This document shows, piece after piece, positions 11,478 through 23,400 of a stretch of DNA of 64,000 nt (positions are counted from its first letter, which is position 1; every line of letters starts with the position of its first letter). Location: contig CM063111.1 in NCBI GenBank assembly GCA_031841125.1, forward strand, positions 60,573,535 through 60,637,534, read 5' to 3'. Both the position numbers and the translations under genes were made by a program. The stretch is from Acanthococcus lagerstroemiae (lineage: Eukaryota; Arthropoda; Insecta; Hemiptera; Eriococcidae). The notes beneath the pieces were generated by a model. The model was not told the DNA's origin and made no database searches. It saw only the letters and a list, made by a program, of their open reading frames with translations.

Positions 11478-14400
11478 TTCTATTTGTATTTAATTTGAAT
11501 ACAGATTTCATGAGTTTAGTTTTTTTGTTACGCGTTTTTCCTTCGCTCTATTTATGTTTTTTCATATTGTTTTTTCATTTCGCTTTTTGCTACGTTTTCA
11601 TTTTGCTTTGTTATTTCATTTCAATATTTTAGTCAAAAATCAATCGTTATTTCGTTTTGTTTGCCATCCCTGCTTTTTTTTCTTTTCTTTTTTTTTTGTT
11701 CTATTTGTATTTAATTTGAATACAGAGTTCATGAGTTTAGTTTTTTCATTACGTTTTTCCTTCACTCTATTTTCTTAAATTTTGTTTTTTCATTTTGCTT
11801 TTTTGCTACATTTTCATTACGTTTTGTTATTTTTTGTTTCAATATTTTAGACAAAAATCAATCATTATTTCGTTTCGTTTCGTTTGCCATCCCTTTTTTT
11901 TTTTTTTTTGTTCTATTTGTATTTAATTTGAAAATACAGAGTTCATGATTTTATTTATTCCTCAGTTTATTTGTTCAATAATTCGTAGCTTGGAAAAGTT
12001 GGTTTTGCTTTCGCTCCTGCGAAAGCTTTTTTTAAACATATTTTTGCTATTTAAAACGCATATTTCGCCATTTTTGCACATATTTTGTCAAATGTCCGAT
12101 TGTTATAGTATATTTTGATAATTTGCAATATTTGTCACAGGAAAACACGTTTTTCTCAGGTTTTTGACGAATTAAATTTTTTAAATGCTGCAGAAAATAA
12201 AGATCTTGATTTAAACAATCATTCAATTTTTCTTTTTTTTAGCGCAAATTTATCAATTAACATTTACATGCCGAAAGCAAGTAGATCTCGTCACGCTCTG
12301 TGAAATCACACTCATATTGCTAGCGCATATTTTGCCCATTTTTTAGCGCATAAATATTGTATATTTCACTATTCTAAATCGCATGAAATTCCGCTCCCTG
12401 GTAATCAGTTTCTGCGATGTTCCATCTAACGTTTAGAAGTTCGGAGTAGGTGTATTCAACAAATTCGAATATATTGGAAAGAACATAGATACTGAATATG
12501 AGGCGGTGATTCTATAGAAGTATAATTTTCAAGACTGAATTTGATATCATTCTTCATTCATCACAGACTACTCGCACATGTTCTCTTCCATCAATAAGTT
12601 TCGCTTCTATTCCTACGAATGTACCTACACAGACTCAATTCCTTGATGTTTGCCTCGATGATTACGCTGGGTAATCAATTCAAAAATTATTTAAACGGAA
12701 ACAAGCGAAGAAAACGGCAAACAAATCTTGAAAAATAAACATCGCCGATTATTCAAATTCAGCATTCGACGTATGATAACTTACAGTATTTCTATAATCA
12801 CACTGTTCTTCTATGAACGTTCTTCTTTAATAAACAATAGTGATGATCCACATACTTTCGAAGTATTTGTAGTATAAAATATGTATCTTACAAATCAAGA
12901 ATTATAAGTGAGTAACATGACTCGTAAGACAATTGCTCCGCTCGCCTTCGGCTCCCTTCGCAAATGGTCTTACTCGTCATCTAAACGCCCACTTACGATC
13001 CTTGATGTGTAATGTACTATTATAATTTTCTTCAAGATGCCCCCTCTGGACAAGCAGAATCACGCACCTTCGAAATCCCATTCTCTGTCTGTAATAGGCT
13101 AGGCCATGATCCCATGAAATCCGGCAAATTCAGACATCAATCAGAAATATTTACAATAAAGGACAGATATTTGATTCAAAATACTCACAGATACAGGTGA
13201 GTAAGGCAATAGCATGATTAAGCTCTCTCACAGCGATTAGCACAATGCCTAGCAGAACGATGGGCAGCGAGTACCAAACCAAAGTTGGAATCAAAAAGCC
13301 AGGCTTCTCCTAGATGTAAGATTATATTTATCAATATAATATTTACTGTTGCATCCCTGATGGATACATAAGATCGTAAATTACTTACTGTACATTCAGT
13401 TCTTTGATTATCAATATAATATAATTACGTATAATCGTACACTTACGGTATATACGGCATATAAGCCTCCACTAGCCACAATTACTGAAATGATACCACT
13501 TATAAGCTCCGCCTCTTTGGACATAGAGTCGGCTGCATGGGACAGAAAACGTGGGTAAGTGGTTATGCACGATTTAAGCAAAAAACAATTTTAAAAAAAT
13601 GCAAGCATACCTTCCAAAATAGAAAATAAGATAAAAATTCAAAAAATAGGCAAACCAACAAGAGAAGTAACCAATAGGGTTGAGAAATGAAAATTCATAA
13701 GACAGAAGGATCGAAGAAACTGTTCAACGACATACTGGGAGACGGATACAAGGGAACTCTCCACAAACAATTTCCATCAGCGCATAATTACATTCATTGT
13801 TGGCAAGATTCTCGATACCGCAAATATAAAATCTCAAAAGTGTATTTTATTCATTTTTACTTTGAGAATACCACCACATTTTTTCAACAAAAAAAAACTA
13901 CGAACCACCTCCCGAAATGGATAGCTAATTTCGGTACGTCGCTAGAAATACATGTACAACTCTGACTGGTGAAATACACGATATAGATTGTTGCCATTTA
14001 CATTGTAAATAATACTGTTCAACAGATGCCCGAATAGTAGGTCGTCAAACCTTCTTTATAAAACGTCAAGAAAAACTGCAAAACGAAACTTTTCTTCTTC
14101 ACCAATGTATAATGATACCGATTTAGCGTGGCTGAACGAGGAGGACAACTAGGGCAACTATTTCAGAGAAAAATGTCAATTGAAAATGATTCAAAATTAG
14201 TTGTCGAGTGGGAAAGGCTTACAGCGTCTGGAACAAACCTACACGGGCCTGCAAGAGTCATTAAAAGTGTATGCTAAACCGTCGTTAAATGGATACCTAT
14301 TTAGGAATATTTAACACGCATAGAATAGACTTGCAAGTAATACACAAAACTCAGTGAGACTTCAACAAGTTTCGAACAGTCTTATGAAATCCAGGATAAG

Positions 14401-17400
14401 TATTTAAGAATTGTAAACAAATCATGAAAAATGTCAAAAATGTTCAAGAGCCTTCTCTTCATCAAGAATCTAACCAGGCTGGAAAGAGTCATCGTGCAAG
14501 AGTTCTAACAAGTCTTAAACTAGTCTCGAATGATCGAGAGAGTTTTAAACAAATTGGAAAAAGCCCTGAAGTATCTGAGCTAGTCTTAAGGTGTCTTAAA
14601 CAAACATGGTCGACTCATTAAAATAGCCCCCCCCCCCCCCAAACTTCTAAATAGTTCCCACAAACACTGAAAAATTATCTAATAAAATGAGGCGGGGGTG
14701 GTGTTGCTTCATAACAAGGGGGCTTAAGCCCCCCTCCAATTCTGAGCCTTATTTGCGCTTCTGATACAGTCATTTCTGTATCCCATCAAGTGAAGTACGA
14801 CAACACAAAAATCATTGCGTTTTGAACAACTGCAAAACAGTTCGAGTCAATAAGTCACTAAGAATGCACAGCGACTAGTTAACAAAATTATAACTTGTCA
14901 ATCGAAATCCACAGATACTTTTGTCTATTGAACACAGTTGATATCGACATTTCAGTCAACAGCTGAACTTCATAAGAAGTCGAGTGTACAAAGTACGAGC
15001 AATAATAAATGTTTATACTAATGTCCACTCTGCATTGTAAATCTTGACAATTTCCTCAATTCTGCTGATTTATCGAGTCAAAATGGTTCTCGATTCGCTA
15101 TACTCTTAATATCTGAATCGAAATTCAGCTCGACTGTGCGACAGAAGTAGTTTTGAAAAGTTATAAGAGTCATTAACATATTCAAAAGGGATTCTTAAAA
15201 AGTTTTATTCGTGTGTTGAGAAGCTTTAAGTTTCTGAAAATGTCACAGAGTTGTGAATGAATTCTGAACCGTCTTCGCGAGTCTTAAGCAAATCTGGAAG
15301 TCAAAATTTGCTTGAACGAACATCAAAGAGTTTGAGATATAGTTTTAAAGATTTCTCTTTTTCGAGAGAGGGAAAAAAGTGAAATGGACTCCAGATAAAT
15401 ATTGGAAATTCCCCCAAAACCGCCATCAACACCAGAACCTAGAGAGCTGGAAACCTTCGATACTGCACACGCTAAAAGATATTTTCATTTGTGATATTCA
15501 CAAAAAAGCAGAATAAGCAAAATACGATTTAAAAAACGAGTATTTTCTGTTTATGACACATGTTTTTCTCCGGGTTAAAAAGTAGAATACTTTACATCAC
15601 CTACACACCAAAATTTTCTTAGTTCAAATTTTAAAATGACTTATATCTACGATTTGCTTTTTCCTCTATAAAAATACCCCCGTTTAAAAAAAGTTTCTAA
15701 ATTGAAAAAAGTTTAAAATAGACGTGTTCTTTTCCGCTGTTTTAAACACGTTTAAGACACTTGTTTTAAAAGTTTCGTTTAAAACGCGCCAGCTTTGGAG
15801 GAGAGTCTAAATTCCAAGAACTTCTCGCGTTCTACGAACTCAGTTATTAATTAGAGATCTGAGAACAACAAATGATTTAAATATTATCACAAGGAGAGGG
15901 TCACCTATCTCCTTATACATTTTGAATGGTAGTTCCTCCTACTAAGCGCTTCTTGAATTCTATGGGTGCATCTATATTTACAATAATTGGTTTCCGAATG
16001 CCGAAAGCTTAAAGTTAAAAGCCGAAAGCCAATGATTTTCATGAAAAGAGAAAGCCAAAAGTCAGAATAATTGAAAAGTTGAAGGTCAAAAGCAAAATCT
16101 CTATTTTTTTGTTGTTTTTTAAAACTTTTTTCACAAAAATAAGTACCTTATTTCCAGAGATGGGCATGATCTGATCTTAATATGATTTTAAGATCAAAGA
16201 TCACTTTAAAAAGATCTGTGATCTGATCCCAGATCTTTTTTGGCTCATGATCTTTGATCTTGATCTAAATCATTTCAAACGAGATCTTGCTCATCTCTGC
16301 CTGACAGAATACCCTGATAGAATATAAAACGGTCTATAAGGCAGTGACACATGACGTCACCGGAACACTCGTTATCAATATTGGGGGAAAGAACCAAAAT
16401 GAAATACATGTAGTCGGTGGCCCGCTGTGAGAAGATGGTAAGCCTGGTTTTCTCACAGCGGGCCTCTAAAATAGGAAGTTAACGTATTTTTCCATTTATG
16501 TCGAAATATCTCGAAAATAAGTGGAATTACGTGAAAAATGATAAGAATGAAATTTGTAGGAAACGGTATTTACATTTTTATGATGTAGCTTCCGTATAAT
16601 TTCGAACATTGTCTCGCGAACTATTACAATCCGAAAATTGACTATACTAGTGAGTAGCTCAACATTTTGAATTATGCACTTCGTATTTACGTTATTTCTA
16701 ATTGAATGATAACAGTCAACTTTTCACCACCGATTGCCAAAAATTCGATTTAGCTTGAAAAACGCGCAAAATTATTCAACCATTTTTATCAATCTTATCA
16801 AACTTGGGGGCGAAATATGTGAACAAAGCCAAAGTGCCATTTTCCTATGTCTTGGACAAAGGTTTTAAGGATTCATACATAAATCTGGGAAAGCCTCGGA
16901 ATGTCTCAAACGCGAATTGAAGAGGGTTAACTACCCTTATCGCATCGTCAAAATCGATAAGCAAGTCGACAGTCGACCATCACATCGATGATTTTTCAAG
17001 CATCAGAGGTACGGTCACTCCTGTAGAATCAAATGCAGTACAGCAACACAAATATCATTTTGTTTTGAGCAACTGCAAATTTGCAGTTCGAGTTGACAGG
17101 TTGATAAGAATGTTACAGCTCGACAAGTTAACAAAATTGTAACCTGTCAATCGAAATCGGCAAATACGTGTCTATTAAGACGAGTTGATATCGACATTTT
17201 CATAGAGATTTCAGTCGAAAGTTGACTTTTACAAGGGGTCGAGTATACAAACGATAATAAATGTCTATTAATGTTCACTCCACACTGTTCACCTCGACAA
17301 TTTTCTCGATTTTGCTTATTTGTCAAGTTGAAATGGTTCTGGATTCGCTACTCGATATTTGAATCGAAATTCAGCTCGACTGTGCGACAAAAGCAGGTTT

Positions 17401-20400
17401 CAGAAGTCATACGAGTCATTAACACGTTTAAAGGGGTTTCTTAAAAAGTCTTACTCGTGCCCTAAAGAGCCTTAATAGTCGAAAATGTTACAAAGTCGTG
17501 AATGAGTTCTGAACCGTCCTAGTGAGTTTAGAGCGAATTTGGAGGAGTCCAAAATATGCTTGAACGAACATACGAGTCTGAGCTATAGTTTTAAATATTT
17601 CTTTTTTTTTAAGAAAAAAAAAAAAAAAAAAAAAAATTAAATGGGCTTGTGACAAATGTTGGAAATTCTCCGGAAATTGTCGTCGAATCAAGAACCCAGA
17701 GAGTTAAAAACCTCAGAGCACACTTTCAGCGAGTGAGGTTCCATTATTCTTTTTAAGATGGTGTTTTCCTGAACCATTATATTAGGCAGATATGGGTGCA
17801 TCTATACTTACGACTGGTTTGCGGAAACCATGGCGAACAAGCGGTCAGCACTCCAGAGATCTGCAAGAATAATAAATTACTTATGAATTGATACGAAGTA
17901 CCCTTATTGATTCTCATTTTTTTATTATCTGCGACCTCTTCGTTTTGACGTTATCATCTACAGATGTATGTAGAGAAGGAGAGGTCTCGGTTGATAAGGC
18001 TATCGGGTTTTCCTAAGGAGTGCGAAACCGATTTTCAAGGAGGCCGCCAGCTATAGCAGGTAACAAAGACCTATTTACTATGTTTGTTTTAGTCTGTAGG
18101 TACGATCAGTGGCCGATCCAGGAAGCGAAGAAGGCAATAAGACTTTATTTTTCAATTGTGGATAATGGCGAGCGGGGAAAATGCCGGCATTTTATTCTAA
18201 ATTAGGACACTGGATCAGTTACTGTAACTTATGTCAGATTCAAAATAAATCGAGGAACTTCATAGAAAAACGTGTACTCATAATAAGCAAAATTCGCGAA
18301 CATCAACGCGGTGACTCCGTATCTCCAAACGATATTATCAAAAAACGAGAGGTGATAACGACTTAAAATTACGAAACAAGTGGCGCTATCTAGAATACTT
18401 TACAGTTACAAATGTAAAATTGAACATTTCACCAATTTTTCAAACTATTCAATCTCAGCTAGTGAAAACTCGAACATGAAGAATAGGGTCCTGGCCCCTT
18501 TGGCCACTCCCTTACATCTGCCACTGAGTAAGACAAATATTAAATAAGTATGTTAATTCTTCAACATTCGCAAATACCTACATCACTTTGTGCTTCTACC
18601 CAGAAGACGAAAATAACTCATATCACTGTTACTTAAGCGCCGTAAATACTTACTAGTACGCTTATACACCATTTTGGAACCAACCGCGCCCGTCGATGCC
18701 GGATTAACAGATACGTTCCGCATAGTCGAATTCGGCATCCACAGGCAAGGTTGGAGTCAAAATGGTGGACGATCGTACTTACTGTAAGTGCCTTCCTACA
18801 TAAGCGGAAACACGCAACAAAACTCGCTGGTCGCGCAACATTTGCAACATTGTTTTGTGATGCTTGGTTTTTTGTTTCATGTTTCCGCTTATGTAGGAGG
18901 GCACTTCTACTACAGAAATTTGCTAGGGCAGCTGCCGAAATTGTATTGGTTGTCTAAATCAAATACACTGGAACTGGACTACCAATATTGGAAAATCCGA
19001 TGTCATAAAAATCACAGTAGCAGTTAGTACTTAATCCATTTCATTCATTGTGCATGTTTTCGCTCATCTAGTGTTGATGAGCTGATCAGCACGATGCTAA
19101 ATTATTATAGTAACAAGCCTTGCCGCTAGATGCTGCGTCCAAAAGTTCTCAGTGTATTTTAAATGGAGTTTCCAGTATTGGTAGTCCAGCGTATTTGCTT
19201 AAATTGTTCCACCCTCAGTATCTCACAAACTGTAACTAGCGCTTCCTAATCCTACCAGTGAAACTTGTCATCACAACGCAATTTAATACAAGAGTTCTGA
19301 TGTAAATTGGTGAACTTTTAATTGTAATTTCTTAGAAAAATGTAATACCCAGTAATAATGATATGTAAGGTAATTGCAAGAAAACAATTTCACCAATGTG
19401 ATGATGATAAGAGGTTATCGCAGTCTTATGACCGATTTGATACAGCTCTCCATTTCTCCCTATCTTGTGCAATAAGTTCTTTCATTCTGTAATAACACTT
19501 ACACTGCACATCCTTGATTATCTGCTGAACATACTATGGAATCCTTGCCGACATACCCAATTCTTTCTTTCCACTCTTCCTTCTAGCAGTAGTGATGTTA
19601 TTCCCGGGTGCCTCAAATTATGCCCAATTAGTTTATCTCTTCTTCTCCAATATCCATTTTACCTCCTACTTTGTTAATTACTTCCTCTTTTCTTACCCTA
19701 TGCGTCCATTTGATGCTAAGTATTCGCCTATAGCACCACATCTTAAAAGCTTCAATTTTTCTGTTCTCTGGTTTTCCTATGATCCATGTGACACATTCAT
19801 ACAAGGCTACACTCCGAACATAAGTTCTCAAGAACAATTTTTTTGGTTTCCAGAATTATTTTTGATTTGAAAAGATTACTTTTTCGATAAAATGCTAATT
19901 TGGCATGTGCTATTCTACTACGAATATCGTAATATCCCTTTTACTTCTTCCGTCTTTTGTTAGTTTACTCCCTAAATAGCAAAATTCGTTTACTTCCTCA
20001 ATCTTTTCCTGTCCAATATTTATATTTAAGCTATCGTGTTCACATCGGTTACATACCATTACTTTATTTTTATTTATTATCATACGATATTCTGTACGCG
20101 TGCTATATGCACAACTGTACACATACAGGGACAAAGACTACGTAGATCCAAAGGAAACGGAAAATTGCGAGCAAAAGGTACAAAATGAACCAGAAATTCT
20201 TGAGAGAGAGGAAAAGTATTATTAAGAAATAAAAAATCTCCTGGTCAGGACAAAATATCCAACGAATTTTTTAAGATGGGAGGAGAAATTGTACTGACAA
20301 ACTTAACCAGGCTCTTCAAGAAAATTCTGAAAGAAAAGAAAATCCCAAAAGACTGGAAGCGTTCAGTGACCATTTTTATCTTTAAAAATTGAGAAAGAGA

Positions 20401-23400
20401 CAAGATAAATAATTATAGGCCGATCAGTCTGAGCTCAAGTATTTCGAAGATTTTCGCTAAGGTTATAGAGGGTAGGATAAAACCTTTTCTAATTCAACCC
20501 AAAGAACAAGCGGGATTTCGGCCGGGTTACTCCACAACGGATCATCTCCACGCCATTAATCAGTTAATCGAGAAATGTAACGAATACCAGGTTGAACTCC
20601 ATCTGGCCTTCATAGAATTTGCCAAAGCCTCTGACTCACTTGACCACAAATTTTTACTATCAGCACTAAAAAATCAGGGAGTTTCGGAAACTTTCATCAA
20701 AATTATTAAGCAAATGTACGAGGGGCTAGAAAGTAGAATTGTAACAGATGTAGTTGGAAATTATTTTCCGCTCCAAAGAGGAGTATGGCAGGGAGACCCC
20801 TTATCTCCATTATTGTTCTACTGTGGTCTTGAGGGAGTGTTTAGAAATTTGTACCGGGGAAAAAGGGTATAAAAATTAACGTAGACCACTTGAATAATTT
20901 ACGCTTTGCTGACGATGTAGTGCTGATAGCAAGCAACAAAGAAGAATTAGAAGACATGATACAGAAACGGGCTGACTGTAGGTCTTAGCATGAATCTGTC
21001 CAAAACTAAAGTAATAAATAACCAAAATAGAATTTACGACATTGAAATTAACGAAGAAAAAATAAAAGCGGTGGAAAGTGTAATATATTTGGGTCAAAAA
21101 ATTTCGTGCACCAAATCACAAGAGGAGGAAGTTGAACATAGAATAACCCTCGCTTGGAATAAATTCTGGTCTCTGAAATTCATTTTCAAAAGTTCCCTTC
21201 CACTTCGATCAAAAAGCGAAATCTTCAATGCATGTGTGCTTCAACTCTAACATATGGCTCTAAAACTTGGACGTTATCCAGAAAAATTGTACAAAAAATT
21301 AGAATTACACAAAATTCGATGGAACGATCAATCTTAAATATCAAGAAAAAAGACCGCATAAGAATTTCAACTATTAAACTTGAATTAAAAAACAATAAAT
21401 GTGCTGTACAACTGGTAAAAAATAAAAAATGGAGTTGGGGTGGCCACGTAGCAAGACTGCAGGACGACTGTTTGATTTACAAATTGACTTTTTGGTACAA
21501 TACGGGGAAAAGAAGGCAAGATAAACAGAGGATCAGATGGAGGGACGACTTCGGTAGACTGCTGGGGCATATTGCCTTTCAAAGGATCGCCCAGGACCGT
21601 AATGAGTGGAGGAGGCTGGGAGAGTCTTTTGCCCGATTCTAGGGCCACGAGTGCAAACCTACTTCACAAGATTGTATGTAGTATGTACTTGCAAATAAAA
21701 TCTTGTAAAAAAAAATTTGCGGGATTTTCATTTTCGTAATAAAGTTTTGAGCATGGAATATTAATTTTTAAGGATGAAAGCATTATGAGGGGCGGAATTT
21801 TTCTTAGGAGGGGGATTTAAACTTAAATCAGAATTTATATGATTTGTTTTTTCAACTTTTTCAGCCATTTATCTGTATAATATTTCGTCTAGAAAATTAA
21901 TTGATACCTCGTATGTGCACGAATAATACCTCTTATGTGCACAAAATTTGTAAAAATTCAATTTATTGCCATATAGGGTTGAATAATGCAAATGTAAGCA
22001 CTACAATGTATCCAAGGCATCAACACTAAAATAGATTTTTTACAATTTTTATTTGCCCTTGAATTCACTCCAAACAGTTTTTCGCTTCTCCTGGAAAAAG
22101 TTGTATTTTGCACATACGAGGTATCAAACGCGCCACCGACGATATTCACAGGTATCTATGGGAAATTTTCATAAAAGTCAGGTTCCCCAGTTATTCCCAG
22201 CGATTTTAATGTCCCGGGTTTTCCCAATTTTTTCCGATTTCCCGTCGTTAGACATCCTGTATAAAGAAGGAGAAGAAAGGCAAACAAAGGAAAAGATGGA
22301 TCGATGATATTATAAAATTTATTTGCAATAAAAAATACTGATAGCAGACAGACTGGAATAGAGCAGATTGAGTGAGGCCTATGCCGTAAAAAATATTATA
22401 AATATATACGAGTATTATACAATAAAGGTTATTATTATTATTTTTGACCCTAAACCTAATTCTTCGAATACAATAAGCATCCGACATTTCCAAATGCTAA
22501 AATTTTTTCGGGTAAATGGAACGATGTTGATGGTGTCCTTTTCTTTCGACAGTGACATGAATTGCAACGATGATGCCATATGTGGTTTCATAGAACGCGG
22601 ATGTCAATACATTCGCGGTAGAAACATTAGTTTTACGAATTTTCGCGATGTAGAAAAATTAGTTCACGAATTTTCATGATAGTCAAATTAATTCAAACTT
22701 TGCGAAAAATTTCAGAATAAAAATGTTAATTCGTTACCGAAAAATTTTAATTCGTAACGCGGAGAAAAATTGTAAGTTCGAAAAATAATTCGCGAGTTGG
22801 TCAGGAGACTGGGCTCATAACATATAGTAAAATATTAACTTGAAGAAAAAAAAAAAGCTTCGAACTGATGAAAATAACAATTCGACTTGGACGATTATTG
22901 TAATACTAAACCGAGTAACATAAATAAATATACTGAGCGGAGCTTTCATAAATTTACATTCAACATCAATATTATGTCCGAGATTGACTAAGCAAATTAA
23001 TGAATCAATGGCAATTCAGTAACCAATAATTACTGAATAATATTCAAGTTTTGAGATTTCGTATTTCTACAACAAAGTCATATAGATACACCAAGTCGTT
23101 CGACTCTCCATTTAACCAATGTTAAACTTCGTATGTTACGATAATTTATCCCGATAGCTGCGCTGGCAGCGTTCGACTGCCGTGAAATCAATGTAAACGT
23201 TGGGAGCCCTAACAAGGTTTTGCGTTTATCTCAATAACGGTCGAGTTTTATGAAAAAGTGAAAAGAACAAAATTTATTCTACCTGTTATTTTCTATCAGG
23301 TAAGATCAGTTTCAAAATTTTACCCATAAAAATTTCGAATTTACTCGCATTCGATGGGAAATTCCAAGGTGAACAAATTTAGCTCTTTCCAATTTTTCAT

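Larger units (their letters stand above)
3430..12990. other. Insertion-rich expansion of gene A intron 4
   Basis: Intron 4 of gene A is 9.8 kb; the same intron of gene B is 316 bp (40668-40983). The two align only near the ends (ctcatgctctcc near 3420/40695, and ctggacaagcagaatcacgca near 13040/40836). The extra 9.5 kb holds the palindrome at 4485-6103, the interleaved repeats at 7111-9978 and the T-rich repeats at 10630-11947. I see nothing recognisable in 3430-4484, 6104-7110 or 11948-12990. An open frame at 3996-4271 is basic and low in complexity, and I do not treat it as a gene. Confidence 0.7.
14780..17735. repeat. Roughly 700-bp intronic block present twice in gene A
   Basis: 14780-15480 and 17030-17735 are diverged direct copies (shared pieces: gttgatatcgacattt, gaatcgaaattcagctcgac). 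Gene B has one clear copy at about 45110-45780. The block normally lies just downstream of exon 2 on the minus strand. The extra copy carries a relic of exon 2 at about 15962-16005. Confidence 0.75.
12990..18640. other. Gene A introns 2 and 3 region, shared with gene B
   Basis: Outside the exons this stretch aligns with about 40820-46620. Introns 2 are 4279 bp in A and 4553 bp in B; introns 3 are 137 and 110 bp. The sequence holds old short repeats, a C run near 14624-14640, and two internal copies of a roughly 700-bp block. No additional gene was recognised. Confidence 0.7.

Noticed and set aside
11196..11778. Phe-rich membrane protein
   Set aside because: The frames come from long T runs in tandem repeats.
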